DNA of 64,000 bases, from the NCBI GenBank assembly GCA_024711295.1, contig JANJTB010000023.1, forward strand, positions 49,887 to 113,886, written 5' to 3'. The first letter of the stretch is position 1; every line of letters starts with the position of its first letter. Shown here one piece after another: positions 34,999-45,115 of this stretch. A program made the position numbers and the translations under genes. The notes beneath the pieces were generated by a model. It had not been told where the DNA came from and searched no databases. It was given only the letters and a program-made list of their open reading frames with translations. The DNA is from a bacterium. Its GTDB lineage: Bacteria; Bacteroidota; Ignavibacteria; Kapaibacteriales; UBA2268.

Positions 34999-36393
34999 CT
35001 ATCTGATATTTGGTCCTAACATATCTTCGGGCTTCACAAACTCGTCAAATTTTTCTTCGCTCAGAATGCCGAGATCAATGGCAGCTTGTTTAAGAGAAGT
35101 ACCGTTATGATGAGCATGCTTTGCAATTTTAGCTGCAGAATCATATCCGATATGAGGATTCAAAGCAGTAACAAGCATAAGAGTATTCTCAACAAAGTGC
35201 TTGATTTTGGATTTATTTGGCTCGATACCTACAGCACAATGCTCATTAAACATAACCATACTGTCGGACAATAACCTTACTGATTGGATAAAGTTATAAA
35301 TAATAACAGGTTTGAAAACATTTAATTCAAAATTACCCTGAGAACCCGCAAAATTAATTGCAGCATCATTGCCCATTACCTGCACAGCCACCATAGTCAT
35401 CGCTTCGGATTGAGTAGGATTAACCTTGCCGGGCATAATTGATGAACCTGGTTCATTCTCGGGGATTGTCAGTTCACCAAGTCCACATCTTGGACCTGAA
35501 GCCATCCATCTAACGTCGTTGGCGATTTTCATAAGTGAGGCAGCAAGCGTTTTGAGAGCTCCATGAGCAAACACAAGGGCATCATGCGAAGCTAATGCTT
35601 CGAATTTATTAGGTGCAGAAACAAACGGTAATCCTGTAATTTCAGAGATTTTAGCAGCTGACTTAACAGCAAAGTCAGGATGTGCATTCAATCCTGTCCC
35701 AACAGCAGTACCCCCCAAAGCTAATTTATAAATTCCCGGAAGCACAGCATGCACTCTTTCAACGGCATCATCAAGCTGCCTTACGTAAGCAGAAAACTCT
35801 TGCCCTAAAGTTAAAGGAACAGCATCCATGAGATGAGTTCTGCCAACTTTTATGATATCCATGAATTCTTCGGACTTGTTGAACAAGGTATTTCTTAATT
35901 CATTAATAGCGGGCAATAAACGATGGTGAATAGACTCTGCAGCAGCAATGTGCATAGCAGTTGGAAAAGTATCGTTCGAGCTCTGAGACTTGTTTACGTC
36001 GTCATTAGGGTGAACAGGTTTCTTACTACCTAACTCCCCACCTGCTATTTCAATTGCTCTGTTCGAAATTACTTCATTTGCATTCATATTAGATTGCGTA
36101 CCCGAACCTGTTTGCCAAATTGATAAAGGAAAATGAGAGTCAAGTTTACCTTCGATAACCTCATCGGCAGCTTTGACAATCAAAGCGGCTTTCTCTTTTG
36201 ATAGTACTCCAAGCTCTGAATTGGTTAATGCAGCTGCTTTCTTAAGTATTCCCATACCTCTGATTATTTCCCTTGGCATTTTTTCGATACCAATATTAAA
36301 ATGAATCAAAGACCTGGCTGACTGAGCACCCCAATACACATCTACAGGAACTTGTATATCACCCATTGAATCCTTTTCAATTCTAAATGCCAT
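34999..36393 (-). CDS. fumC: Class II fumarate hydratase
   Basis: 464 residues from the ATG at 36393; a GTG two codons earlier is possible. Starts [16 protein letters not shown] and has [22 protein letters not shown] and the fumarase/lyase signature [11 protein letters not shown] near residue 315. It interconverts fumarate and malate in the TCA cycle, without an Fe-S cluster. Monocistronic and convergent with the glycosylase gene. Confidence 0.96.
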   Translation of the reverse strand: MAFRIEKDSMGDIQVPVDVYWGAQSARSLIHFNIGIEKMPREIIRGMGILKKAAALTNSELGVLSKEKAALIVKAADEVIEGKLDSHFPLSIWQTGSGTQSNMNANEVISNRAIEIAGGELGSKKPVHPNDDVNKSQSSNDTFPTAMHIAAAESIHHRLLPAINELRNTLFNKSEEFMDIIKVGRTHLMDAVPLTLGQEFSAYVRQLDDAVERVHAVLPGIYKLALGGTAVGTGLNAHPDFAVKSAAKISEITGLPFVSAPNKFEALASHDALVFAHGALKTLAASLMKIANDVRWMASGPRCGLGELTIPENEPGSSIMPGKVNPTQSEAMTMVAVQVMGNDAAINFAGSQGNFELNVFKPVIIYNFIQSVRLLSDSMVMFNEHCAVGIEPNKSKIKHFVENTLMLVTALNPHIGYDSAAKIAKHAHHNGTSLKQAAIDLGILSEEKFDEFVKPEDMLGPNIR

Positions 36394-36529
36394 TTTCACA
36401 CCTAATTGTAATTATTAATATTTATAATGAAACTTAAAAGTAAGATTTTTTGGTGAAACTACAATATAATTTGTATTGTTTTTTTATTTTTGCATATCAA
36501 AATAATCATTGTCAATCATTTGAAAAATT

Positions 36530-36784
36530 ATGGAAATAAGTGCAATATACGGATATCTGGCTGCGTTCTGTACGACGGTCAGCTTTATACCCCAAATATT
36601 CAAAATAATCAAGGAGAAAGAAGCAAAGGACATATCTACCGGAATGTACCTTATATTTACTTTCGGTATTCTTATGTGGTTGGTTTATGGAATATTACTG
36701 AATGAATTACCCATCATAATAGCCAATTCTTTTACACTTGCATTTGCCTGTACAATCTTAATACTCAAATATAAATTTGGATAA
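36530..36784 (+). CDS. SemiSWEET-type sugar transporter
   Basis: 84 residues with three membrane helices, the single triple-helix bundle of bacterial SemiSWEETs. The PQ motif (Pro21-Gln22 in FIPQIFKI) lies in helix 1, and the last helix ends near residue 82. Family members pair as dimers to carry sugars across the inner membrane. The substrate is unknown. It stands alone between divergent fumC and a lipoprotein gene. Confidence 0.88.
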   Translation: MEISAIYGYLAAFCTTVSFIPQIFKIIKEKEAKDISTGMYLIFTFGILMWLVYGILLNELPIIIANSFTLAFACTILILKYKFG

Positions 36785-36876
36785 TTATTTGTAAAATTGT
36801 AAATATTTTGGGACAAAATTTAAGTTAATGTGTCTTTATAGTTATACACATGTACAATTTATAAAAAAGTATTTTT

Positions 36877-38148
36877 ATGAAACTCAAAATCATCTTCACA
36901 GTATCATTGATGATGCTCTTAATCTCGTGCTCCGACAATGTAAGCCCCAAACCCGAGTATGGCAAAATTCAGATCAGGGTGGCAGATGCAGTTAACCATT
37001 CTGCTATAACAGATGCAGTGGTCTCAACTACTCCTCCTTCGCACACAGTATTTTTAAATTTTGAAGGTCAGTACCTGATGGAAGATGTATTGCCGGGTGA
37101 GTATATGATAAAAGTTGAAAAAATCGGATATCTTACTAATCACATTTATGTAAGAGTCAACGCCGGAAAAACTGCTACTGCCGAAATGTATCTGTATGAT
37201 GAATCTTTTAATAACAGTCAGCCGGGTAAGCCCACCCTACTCGCACCCGCTCAAAACTCTGTTATTTCGAACAGAGATATTACCCTTAAGTGGGATTCCG
37301 ATGACCTTGACAAAGATGAATTAACCTATACTGTTTATTTTGATAACGTCAATCCTCCTCAAAAAATACTATTTACCAATTACAGCTCTAAAGAAGCCAT
37401 TATACCAATTCTGGAAGATAATACGAGATATTTTTGGTATGTTATTGCCAAGGATAAATATTCAATAAGCAACAGCAGTCAAGTATATTCGTTCAAGGTT
37501 GATTCGACACTTATCTTTAAAGTGCCAAACAGGTCATTGCATTTATCTTTTGATGATACTTTTGCAGACAGCGGACCTAACAATATTGTTGTTAAATGCA
37601 ACGTTCCAAAGTACACACAAGGTTATTCATCAATCTCAAAAGCTTACGATTTCAATAAAAACCCTGTTATTGTAAGCTATCATAATGATCTCAACTTAAT
37701 AAACAATTTTACCATTACGTTTTGGATTAAGCCATCGTCCCAGTATGGAACTGATATGATTGACGGGTATTGCCATATCATTGGCACTTATAATGCTACC
37801 GGCGAAGGAAATGGTAATTATTTCGTTGGATTAAACAGCAACGGGAAATTGGTATTAAGGACATATCACTACCAAAAGGGTGATAGTGATGCCTTATTCT
37901 CCCATACTGTTTCAACTCAGGAATGGACATTTGTGGCACTTACATTTAAAGATGGAGATGCTTCCTTGTACATTAATGGTAATTTAGCTGAGACAAAAAA
38001 GGTGAATCTACCTCAGTCAAATACTAAAAGTGAAACATATATAGGTGCAAGGATGTATAATAACAGGTATTTTCTTGGTGCAATAGATGAATTGAGTATT
38101 TTTAAAAGTGTACTTAAAATTGAGCAGATTCAATCTCTCATGTATTAA
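36877..38148 (+). CDS. Lipoprotein with carboxypeptidase-regulatory, FN3 and LamG-type domains
   Basis: 423 residues. The lipobox LISC gives Cys18. A carboxypeptidase-regulatory/PEGA-like domain (about 28-105) is followed by an FN3-like domain (115-215, starting GKPTLLAP and including TRYFWYVIAKD) and a LamG/concanavalin-A-like domain (about 215-423, with FTITFWIKPS, QEWTFVALTFKDGDASLYING and GAIDELSIFKSVL). Likely a surface glycan- or protein-binding lipoprotein. A shorter relative lacking the FN3 part lies at 57538-58584. A terminator follows. Confidence 0.85.
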   Translation: MKLKIIFTVSLMMLLISCSDNVSPKPEYGKIQIRVADAVNHSAITDAVVSTTPPSHTVFLNFEGQYLMEDVLPGEYMIKVEKIGYLTNHIYVRVNAGKTATAEMYLYDESFNNSQPGKPTLLAPAQNSVISNRDITLKWDSDDLDKDELTYTVYFDNVNPPQKILFTNYSSKEAIIPILEDNTRYFWYVIAKDKYSISNSSQVYSFKVDSTLIFKVPNRSLHLSFDDTFADSGPNNIVVKCNVPKYTQGYSSISKAYDFNKNPVIVSYHNDLNLINNFTITFWIKPSSQYGTDMIDGYCHIIGTYNATGEGNGNYFVGLNSNGKLVLRTYHYQKGDSDALFSHTVSTQEWTFVALTFKDGDASLYINGNLAETKKVNLPQSNTKSETYIGARMYNNRYFLGAIDELSIFKSVLKIEQIQSLMY

Positions 38149-38173
38149 GCTAAATATTTATTAAAATATAAAC

Positions 38174-38204
38174 TGCCCTGTAAATTTATCATATTTGCCG
38201 GGCA
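38174..38204 (+). terminator. Terminator after the LamG lipoprotein
   Basis: TGCCC and GGGCA, extended by GTAAAT/ATTTGC pairing with one mismatch, form a stem followed by TTTTTTT at 38205-38211. Confidence 0.75.
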
Positions 38205-38243
38205 TTTTTTTATAATTTAATATGATTTAACGCTAATAATTAC

Positions 38244-38251
38244 TACTTTTG
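38244..38251 (+). promoter_or_regulatory. Possible -7 promoter box for purH
   Basis: TACTTTTG fits the Bacteroidota TAnnTTTG box, 31-38 bp before the purH ATG. No clear -33 TTTG lies at the expected distance, so support is weak. Confidence 0.3.
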
Positions 38252-38281
38252 TATTATATTATTATTAATGATTTGAATTTT

Positions 38282-39838
38282 ATGATAATGGACGCAAACA
38301 AGCATCAAGTAAAAAAGGCTCTGGTATCAGTATCGGATAAAACAGGGATCCTTGATTTCTGCAAAGAATTGAACAACTTGAACATAGATATCTATTCTAC
38401 TGGTGGCACAGCCAAATTATTGAAGGAAAATAACATACCCGTTAAAAGTGTCAGCGAACTTACGAACTTCCCAGAGATTCTTGACGGAAGAGTAAAAACT
38501 CTGCATCCTGCAGTTCATGCAGGTTTATTGGCAGATTTAGGTAAAATGGAGCATATCGAACAGCTTGACAAACACGGACTAAGCTCTATAGACCTGTTGG
38601 TAGTGAATTTATATCCTTTCGAAGAAACATTGAACAATGAAAATGCTACTCACGAAGAATTAATTGAGAACATAGATATTGGTGGTCCTACAATGTTGCG
38701 CTCAGCAGCGAAGAACTATAAATGGACATTGCCTGTAATAAATCATGAAAGATATTCAGAAGTTATAAATCTGCTTAAATCCAACAATTGCACTATACCT
38801 GTAAACTATCGTGCAAAACTTGCCGGCGAAGTATTTCAGTTTACCGCCTATTATGACTCATTAATAGCTGAATATCTCAATAAATATAATCAGGTTGAAA
38901 TTCCAGGAAAGTTTACAATTCCTTACAAAAAGGAATTCGACCTCAGATATGGAGAGAACCCTCACCAAAAAGCTGCACTATTAGGAAACTTTACAAAAAT
39001 TTTCGAAAAGCTTCATGGAAAGGAATTATCCTTCAACAATATCATTGATATTAATGCTGCTTCACAGCTTATTCTTGAGTTTGATGAACCTACAGTTGCA
39101 ATTTTCAAACACACTAACCCATGTGGCGTTGGATCGGATAGTGACATAAACGAAGCATGGAAGAAAGCTTTTGCAACAGACTCAGTATCACCGTTCGGTG
39201 GTATAGTAGTTGTGAACAGAAAAATTGATTTAACATTTGCAACAATGATACATGATATATTTCTTGAAGTAATTATTGCACCTGATTATACTTCCGAAGC
39301 TTTAGAAGTTTTGACAAAAAAGAAAGACCGAAGACTCATCAGAATAGATTTCGAAACGCTTAAAGATTCAGTAACTCATGATATTAGGTCGGTAGCCGGT
39401 GGCTTATTAATCCAAACTTCTGACAATGAATTGATTGACAAAAATGCAATGAAAGTAGTTACTGAAAAGAATCCCAGCCCCTACGAAATGAAAGCATTGA
39501 TGTTTGCATGGAAAGTTAGCAAGCATGTTAAGTCGAATGCAATTGTCTATACTAATGATTCAGCTACATTGGCAATAGGTGCAGGGCAAATGTCGAGAGT
39601 GGATTCATCTCGCATAGCAGTTGAGAAAGCAAAATCTATGGGAATAGACCTTAAAGGCAGTGTTGTTGCTTCAGATGCGTTCTTCCCATTTTCTGACGGC
39701 TTGATACAAGCTATAGAAGCCGGTGCCACAGCAGTAATTCAACCCGGTGGCTCAGTCAGAGATTCAGAAGTAATAAATGCAGCTAACGAAAACAGCATTG
39801 CAATGATTTTTACAAATATGAGGCATTTTAGGCATTAA
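38282..39838 (+). CDS. purH: Bifunctional AICAR transformylase/IMP cyclohydrolase
   Basis: About 518 residues from the ATG at 38282 (a second ATG two codons on is equally possible). It starts [18 protein letters not shown], has [25 protein letters not shown] and the transformylase motifs [23 protein letters not shown] and AFFPFSDGL, plus RHFRH at the end. It carries out the last two steps to IMP using 10-formyl-tetrahydrofolate. A CheR-like methyltransferase gene begins one base after its stop. Confidence 0.96.
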   Translation: MIMDANKHQVKKALVSVSDKTGILDFCKELNNLNIDIYSTGGTAKLLKENNIPVKSVSELTNFPEILDGRVKTLHPAVHAGLLADLGKMEHIEQLDKHGLSSIDLLVVNLYPFEETLNNENATHEELIENIDIGGPTMLRSAAKNYKWTLPVINHERYSEVINLLKSNNCTIPVNYRAKLAGEVFQFTAYYDSLIAEYLNKYNQVEIPGKFTIPYKKEFDLRYGENPHQKAALLGNFTKIFEKLHGKELSFNNIIDINAASQLILEFDEPTVAIFKHTNPCGVGSDSDINEAWKKAFATDSVSPFGGIVVVNRKIDLTFATMIHDIFLEVIIAPDYTSEALEVLTKKKDRRLIRIDFETLKDSVTHDIRSVAGGLLIQTSDNELIDKNAMKVVTEKNPSPYEMKALMFAWKVSKHVKSNAIVYTNDSATLAIGAGQMSRVDSSRIAVEKAKSMGIDLKGSVVASDAFFPFSDGLIQAIEAGATAVIQPGGSVRDSEVINAANENSIAMIFTNMRHFRH

Positions 39839-39839
39839 T

Positions 39840-40448
39840 ATGGCATTTACATTTTTCTTTAGAGACAGACATACACTCGAACATTTATCAAGATTGATCA
39901 GTGATTATACCAAAGGATTCAGTAATATAAAAATATGGGATGCTGGCAGTGCAATGGGACCAGAACCTTACACTTTTGCTATGATTTTATCCGAAACTAT
40001 TGGACCTTATGCATTCAGAAAAGTACAAGTCACAGCTTCAGATATTGATGAACATGATAAATACGGTGATATCATTAAGGAAGCTGTTTACCCTAAAAGC
40101 GAATTAGTCAGAATGCCTGAAGATATTTTTGAAAAGTATTTCAAGCCTACTGATAAAACAGACATGTATAAAATAGTTCCGGAAATTACTTCATGCATGA
40201 AGTTTTTGAAACATGATTTGTTGACTTTAACTCCTTTTGACTCAAATTTTCATGCAATTATTTGTAAGAATGTGTTACTTCATTTTCAACCAAATCAAAG
40301 AATTGAAGTAATCAAGATGTTTAATCAGTGTCTTGAGCCCGGAGGATTTCTTGTTACAGAACAGACTCAACCAATGCCTCCTGAATGTTCTCATTTGTTC
40401 GAGAAGGCAGTTCCTGACGCAAATATTTATAGAAAATTAGGTTCATGA
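39840..40448 (+). CDS. CheR-like SAM-dependent methyltransferase
   Basis: 202 residues. The SAM-binding motif IWDAGSAMGPEPYTFAM (residues 32-48) corresponds to the CheR pattern WSAGCSTGEEPYS; ASDIDEHD gives the acidic residue that binds the ribose, and NVLLHFQP followed by LEPGGFLV match CheR motif IV/V. The usual N-terminal helical CheR domain is missing, so it is shorter than the 270-290 residues of true CheR, and GEE is replaced by GPE. No chemoreceptor or other che gene is in the window. The methyl acceptor is unknown. It is coupled to the next gene (ATGA). Confidence 0.75.
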   Translation: MAFTFFFRDRHTLEHLSRLISDYTKGFSNIKIWDAGSAMGPEPYTFAMILSETIGPYAFRKVQVTASDIDEHDKYGDIIKEAVYPKSELVRMPEDIFEKYFKPTDKTDMYKIVPEITSCMKFLKHDLLTLTPFDSNFHAIICKNVLLHFQPNQRIEVIKMFNQCLEPGGFLVTEQTQPMPPECSHLFEKAVPDANIYRKLGS

Positions 40449-41047
40449 GAGTAACTCTTCTAAAGTCAGATCCAAAAGTATATTCGTGTTTTTCTTACTT
40501 AGCGAGGGGCGACTGGAATGCTATACCGGATTTGAACACTCTTATTGACGTTGGAACTGACGGATCGATTTCCGAAGAGATTAATTATATTTCTACAGGT
40601 GTAGGAAAAAAGAGAGTTGACCAAATCATTTTAACACATGAGCATTTTGACCATACCGGTGGGTTGAAAATCATCAAAGAGTTGTACAACAATCCTAAAA
40701 CCTATGCTTTCAACCAAACTAAGAATGTAGATGAAAAGCTATATGACGGTATGAATATAAAGATTGGTGATGAATTATGTGAAGTAATACATGTACCGGT
40801 GCATTCCAATGATTCAATATGTATTTACTGCCCAAAATCTAAAGTTCTTTTCTCCGGTGATACTGTGATTAGCATAAAAACACGAGGCGGGACTTACAGC
40901 AAATTCTATTTAGAGTTTTTGCAACGATTATACAGAATGAAAATTGATGTGATTTACTCAGGTCATGATGAACCATTATCAGACAACATTAGAGCAGTCC
41001 TCGAATACTCAATTCAGAATGTTCAAAACAGTGAGATAATTCTCTGA
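40445..41047 (+). CDS. MBL-fold metallo-hydrolase
   Basis: 200 residues of the metallo-beta-lactamase fold, with the HxHxDH metal motif HEHFDH at 65-70, a second His in VPVHSNDS, FSGDT (bridging Asp) and SGHDEP near the end. It is an intact two-metal hydrolase similar in layout to glyoxalase II-type enzymes. The substrate is unknown. ATGA overlap with the CheR-like gene suggests a shared task. Confidence 0.88.
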   Translation: MRVTLLKSDPKVYSCFSYLARGDWNAIPDLNTLIDVGTDGSISEEINYISTGVGKKRVDQIILTHEHFDHTGGLKIIKELYNNPKTYAFNQTKNVDEKLYDGMNIKIGDELCEVIHVPVHSNDSICIYCPKSKVLFSGDTVISIKTRGGTYSKFYLEFLQRLYRMKIDVIYSGHDEPLSDNIRAVLEYSIQNVQNSEIIL

Positions 41048-41133
41048 CATAATCAATTTATTATTTTACAATTCAATAAATAATTATTATTGCGTTAATT
41101 TCACTTTATTTATTAACAAATCCAAACAAAGTA

Positions 41134-41766
41134 ATGATTTTGTATATTGGTATTTTAGCTGCAACCTTTTTTTGGTTTGTAATGTTTTCGATAAGTTTTG
41201 ATTTTACAAAATTAATTCATTACAACTATTTTTGGTATGCAATGAGCTTCTCAACATTAAGCCTGACAATTTTCTCACTGATTAACCAAAGATCAAGACT
41301 AAAAAACCTATTCCAATTTGAGAAAAAATACATTTGGATTGGTATAGTACATGCAATAGTCTTATATCTATTATCAAGATTCGGAATGTGGCTCTTGGTA
41401 TATTTGTTTGATTGGGCACCTGCACAAATAGAAGCAATTTATCAAACCCGTAACCAAGCAAATCCTTATTTTATTGGAGCCTTGCTTTTTTTATTGATTG
41501 CACCTGCAGAAGAGATATTTTGGAGAGGTTTCGTACAAGAAAGATTTTTATCGAAATACGGAGATAAGATTGGTACTGCCATAGCAATTTTCCTTTATGT
41601 TTTTGTGCATATTTGGGCATTAAATCCATTATTATTACTTGCCGCTCTAGTACTTGGAGTTCATTGGAGTATAATGTACACAAAGTTTAAATCTATAGTT
41701 CCCGGAATTATATCACATGCAGTCTGGGACACTCTGATTTTTGTTATCCTACCTGTCAGCTTATAA
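41134..41766 (+). CDS. CPBP-family intramembrane metalloprotease
   Basis: 210 residues with about six membrane helices. The CPBP/Abi motif EExxxR is Glu126, Glu127 and Arg131 in PAEEIFWRGF, and a further conserved His lies in FVHIW and ISHAVWD. The family cleaves CAAX-type prenyl-protein or anti-sigma-like substrates or protects against bacteriocins; the role here is unknown. Followed by a bidirectional terminator. Confidence 0.85.
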   Translation: MILYIGILAATFFWFVMFSISFDFTKLIHYNYFWYAMSFSTLSLTIFSLINQRSRLKNLFQFEKKYIWIGIVHAIVLYLLSRFGMWLLVYLFDWAPAQIEAIYQTRNQANPYFIGALLFLLIAPAEEIFWRGFVQERFLSKYGDKIGTAIAIFLYVFVHIWALNPLLLLAALVLGVHWSIMYTKFKSIVPGIISHAVWDTLIFVILPVSL

Positions 41767-41784
41767 TTAACCTTTACAAAGAAA

Positions 41785-41816
41785 AAAGTGCTGCTTGAAA
41801 TATCAAACAGCACTTT
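41785..41816. terminator. Bidirectional terminator between CPBP and PpiD-like genes
   Basis: AAAGTGCTG and CAGCACTTT, extended inwards by TTGA/TCAA, form a stem flanked by an A-run on the left and a T-run on the right. Confidence 0.9.
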
Positions 41817-41841
41817 CTTTTTTTAATCATATAGAGAGCTA

Positions 41842-44043
41842 TTAATATTCTTTGTAGAATTGACTGCGATTGTCGTCAATCTTAGCTTTTTCTTTGACAT
41901 TTTGGAACCACTGGTAGAAAATAGCACCTTTGGACTGCTGACTCAATTGACTCTTGTAAGCAGTTAATTCGGAAGCCAATTTTTCTTTAGAAGGCATTAC
42001 TCTGTTAGAAATCTCTAAAATATAATAACCTATTTCACCTCTGAATGGTTCGTTTACTTTGTTTTCAGGTAGTTCCATAACTTTAGGAGCAAAACCTGCA
42101 TCATTACCTACACCGGGAATTGTGCCGGATGGCTTGTATCCTGGAAGTTCTTTTACTAAAGCTGATAGTTCAGTATCTTGAGCAGCAGCAGCTGAAATAG
42201 AACCAAATGAAGTTACTTTTTTGTAAATCTCTTCAATTCTTGCTTTTGCCATATCTAACTGTTTTCTGCGACCTAGTCTTTGTGATATTTCAGTTCGTGC
42301 ATCTTCCAGAGTCTTAAAGCCGGTTTCCTTAACATCACTTAATACAGCCAATACAACTCCATATCTGTTTAATTCAAGAGGTTCAAGAACATCTCCTAAA
42401 TTAGCATCATAAGAAATTGCAGCTAAGTAGTTTGAACCTAATACAGCTTTTCCTTTTTCGAAGAAAGGAGATTGTTGAGGAGTGAGTTTCAATCTTGCAA
42501 CCACTGTGTCAAAAGGAACTCCTTCTTGAACTTGTTTTTGAATAGATACAGCATCACGGAATAATTTTGTTTTTGTAGCAGTACTCATTGTAGGCGAAAG
42601 TTTAATTTCGCTGTATTTGATATCTTCGTTTCTTTTATCTTCAACATAAATTATGTGATAGCCAAATTGAGTTTTTATCGGTCCAACAATATCTCCTACT
42701 TTTGCACTGAAAGCAGCTTCTTCAAATTCAGGTACCATCATACCTTTTTTGAAATATCCAAGGTCACCGCCCTTGCTGGCAGAACCGTTGTCCTGAGAGT
42801 GCTTTGTAGCCAAAATTGCAAATGGTTCTTTGTTATCTTTAGCAGACTTAAGGATTTTACTTGCTTCAGTTTTCAAGCTGTCATCATTAAGTTCAGGTCC
42901 GCTTTTCAATAATATATGACTTGCTTTAACAACTTCACTTTCACCAACTCTTCTATCATCTATTCTATAAAAATAAATTCCATCTGCTCTTTGGATAGGA
43001 CCTGCAATTTTTCTATTACCTAATACAGCTAAATAAGAATATACATTTGGGTCTAAATCCTGAACCATAGTATAATCGTGGTTTGTTCCGCCATATTCAC
43101 TTAGTTTGATGTCGAATACGCTATCTCTTGCTTCATCAGTATCTACAGCTTCCAAATCATCAAGAATATTGTTAACTCTTCTGTTAAATTTAGATGAGTC
43201 TTCAGCTGAAGGCATAAGTGGCATAGCTACATATTTCAAACGTCTTTGATTTTTTTGTTTGAATAAATGCTTATTTTCGTTATAGAATTTTTCGATCTCT
43301 TCTTTTTTAACCTGTATAGCATCCTGAGGCACATCACGTGTTGTAACAGCAATAAACTTTACATCTGCAGAAGCATTCTCTTCGGTATATTTTAACTTTG
43401 TAAATTCATTCGACAAAGTAGCAACACCTGAAGTTACAACAGACTGTAATTCCTGACGAGCTAATGATTCTCTAAGATATTTTTCGATATTCATAATATC
43501 TTTTCTGAAATTGTTAATACCGGCTTCGCGCTCTTCGATCGGAATTTTTGAAGGGTCAGCACCCATGTAATTTACATAATTTTCAGGCTTTGTTATCAAC
43601 TCCAAATAAACATCACGCATAAAATTACCGGCAGAATCCGAGAACATCTTTGTAATATATTCAGGCGGATTATCCAGCATTTGCTCTTTAATTTGCTCAT
43701 CAGTTATTTTGATGCCGATTTTTTCCATTTCCTGTTTTAAAAGAATTTCTTCAACCATTTGGTCCCAAACTCTTTGTCTAAGTTGTGGATCATCAGCAAC
43801 CTCCTGTCCTTGCTGCTGGCGTTTAAGATTTTCAATCTCATCACGAACTCTTGTTTCGTAATCAACATAAGTAATCCTTTCGCCATTCACTTCTGTAATG
43901 ACTTGTGACACAGAGCCACCTGTAGCTTCACGAAGACCATCAATAACAGTTGGGTCGCCAATTGTGAAAAAAGCCACCAATAGCACAGCAAAAATCCCAA
44001 AAACATAAGGAGAGATTTTTCGAATCTGTTGCAAAGTTCCCAT
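41842..44043 (-). CDS. PpiD-like periplasmic peptidyl-prolyl isomerase/chaperone
   Basis: 733 residues. A single N-terminal membrane anchor (about 13-29) is followed by a SurA-N-like helical domain (about 50-230) and a parvulin/rotamase domain (about 365-480) with the motif VKASHILLKSG and GGDLGYFKKGMMVPEFEEAA. A second degenerate unit follows towards the C-terminus. It would assist folding of exported proteins at the inner membrane. No upstream partner; it reads leftward and is separated from ispD by 239 bp. Confidence 0.9.
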   Translation of the reverse strand: MGTLQQIRKISPYVFGIFAVLLVAFFTIGDPTVIDGLREATGGSVSQVITEVNGERITYVDYETRVRDEIENLKRQQQGQEVADDPQLRQRVWDQMVEEILLKQEMEKIGIKITDEQIKEQMLDNPPEYITKMFSDSAGNFMRDVYLELITKPENYVNYMGADPSKIPIEEREAGINNFRKDIMNIEKYLRESLARQELQSVVTSGVATLSNEFTKLKYTEENASADVKFIAVTTRDVPQDAIQVKKEEIEKFYNENKHLFKQKNQRRLKYVAMPLMPSAEDSSKFNRRVNNILDDLEAVDTDEARDSVFDIKLSEYGGTNHDYTMVQDLDPNVYSYLAVLGNRKIAGPIQRADGIYFYRIDDRRVGESEVVKASHILLKSGPELNDDSLKTEASKILKSAKDNKEPFAILATKHSQDNGSASKGGDLGYFKKGMMVPEFEEAAFSAKVGDIVGPIKTQFGYHIIYVEDKRNEDIKYSEIKLSPTMSTATKTKLFRDAVSIQKQVQEGVPFDTVVARLKLTPQQSPFFEKGKAVLGSNYLAAISYDANLGDVLEPLELNRYGVVLAVLSDVKETGFKTLEDARTEISQRLGRRKQLDMAKARIEEIYKKVTSFGSISAAAAQDTELSALVKELPGYKPSGTIPGVGNDAGFAPKVMELPENKVNEPFRGEIGYYILEISNRVMPSKEKLASELTAYKSQLSQQSKGAIFYQWFQNVKEKAKIDDNRSQFYKEY

Positions 44044-44222
44044 TCTTTAGAATACTCCTAAATAAATATGCTTAATAATTTTCTTTTCTAATATTTGGAA
44101 AAATACGAACTACAAAATTAACAGTAAATTAGCTAATATCCAATATTTTTTATCAACAATGTAAATAAACCTTTATTGATTTTATTATTTATCGCATTTA
44201 CATGTCATCTTATTACACAAAT

Positions 44223-44256
44223 ATTGCTCTGAAATCTTCGATAATCTCAGAGCAAT
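44223..44256 (-). terminator. Hairpin after ispD
   Basis: Perfect 10-bp arms ATTGCTCTGA and TCAGAGCAAT with a 14-nt loop, 26 bp past the ispD stop. On the minus strand it is followed only by a short T-containing stretch, so it may be a weak terminator. Confidence 0.65.
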
Positions 44257-44282
44257 TATGTTACAGATAATATAAATGTATT

Positions 44283-44972
44283 TTACTTTCTGTCTTTAAT
44301 AATCATTTCACCTATTTTGAGGTCTAGTTGATTAGTAATTTTTATATTAGTATCTTCCCCATCAATAACCGTTACTTTGTAACCAATGAATTCAACAAGG
44401 GAGGCAGAATCTGTACCCATAAAACTTGCATTAGCAGCTTGAGTATAGGCATTCATTATGATATCCTGCCAAAAGCCTTGTGGAGTTTGAGCTAAATATA
44501 ATTTTGACCTGTCAATAGTTTTAACTACCATATTTTTATGAGTCACTTCTTTGATAGTTTCATTAGGCCTAACCGCCGGAATTACTGCACCTACTTCTTC
44601 AGCAGTGTCAATAACCTTTTGTACCAACTCTCTAGTAACAAATGGCCTGACTGCATCGTGGACTAAAACGATTTCAGCTTCTTCGACAGATTTTGTTCTG
44701 AGGGCATGATTTACCGAATCCTGACGCTCAAGTCCACCAATTACAATCTCAGCTACTTTTGTGATATTATATTTTTGGATTAGTTCTTTGGTATAAGTAA
44801 ACCACTCACTATGCACAGATAAAATCACAGCTTCGACATCATTGATTTCTTCAAAAATTCTTAATGTATGGATGATTACCGGAACAGAATCAATTTCTAT
44901 AAATTGTTTTGGCAGGTCGGAACCAAACCTTTTACCAACCCCTCCGGCAGGTATAATTACAACACATTTCAT
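44283..44972 (-). CDS. ispD: 2-C-methyl-D-erythritol 4-phosphate cytidylyltransferase
   Basis: 229 residues. I chose the ATG at 44972 because it gives the family start MKCVVIIPAGGVGKRFG, with the CTP-binding loop; an in-frame codon 15 residues earlier is less likely. Other IspD motifs are LPKQF, VHDAVRPFV and DRSKLYLAQTPQGF. It is the third step of the MEP isoprenoid pathway. Transcribed leftward, divergent from murD with a 143-bp gap. Confidence 0.94.
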   Translation of the reverse strand: MKCVVIIPAGGVGKRFGSDLPKQFIEIDSVPVIIHTLRIFEEINDVEAVILSVHSEWFTYTKELIQKYNITKVAEIVIGGLERQDSVNHALRTKSVEEAEIVLVHDAVRPFVTRELVQKVIDTAEEVGAVIPAVRPNETIKEVTHKNMVVKTIDRSKLYLAQTPQGFWQDIIMNAYTQAANASFMGTDSASLVEFIGYKVTVIDGEDTNIKITNQLDLKIGEMIIKDRK

Positions 44973-45076
44973 AAAAGTTTTTTCAAATTTGTTTAAAATA
45001 AAAAAGCAATTTAACAAAGATTCATCTAATAATGGTATTGAATGATTTATTTTTATTTTATTTGCTCATATTTTAA

Positions 45077-45084
45077 TAATTTTG
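45077..45084 (+). promoter_or_regulatory. Possible -7 promoter box for murD
   Basis: TAATTTTG matches TAnnTTTG, 32 bp before the murD ATG. A TTTG lies 12 bp upstream, closer than the usual spacing, so support is weak. Confidence 0.3.
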
Positions 45085-45115
45085 ATATTTTTTTACTGTC
45101 AAGAATTACAAAACT

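Noticed and set aside
36490..36705. ORF overlapping the SemiSWEET gene in another frame
   Set aside because: The SemiSWEET frame has clear family motifs; the alternative reading has none.
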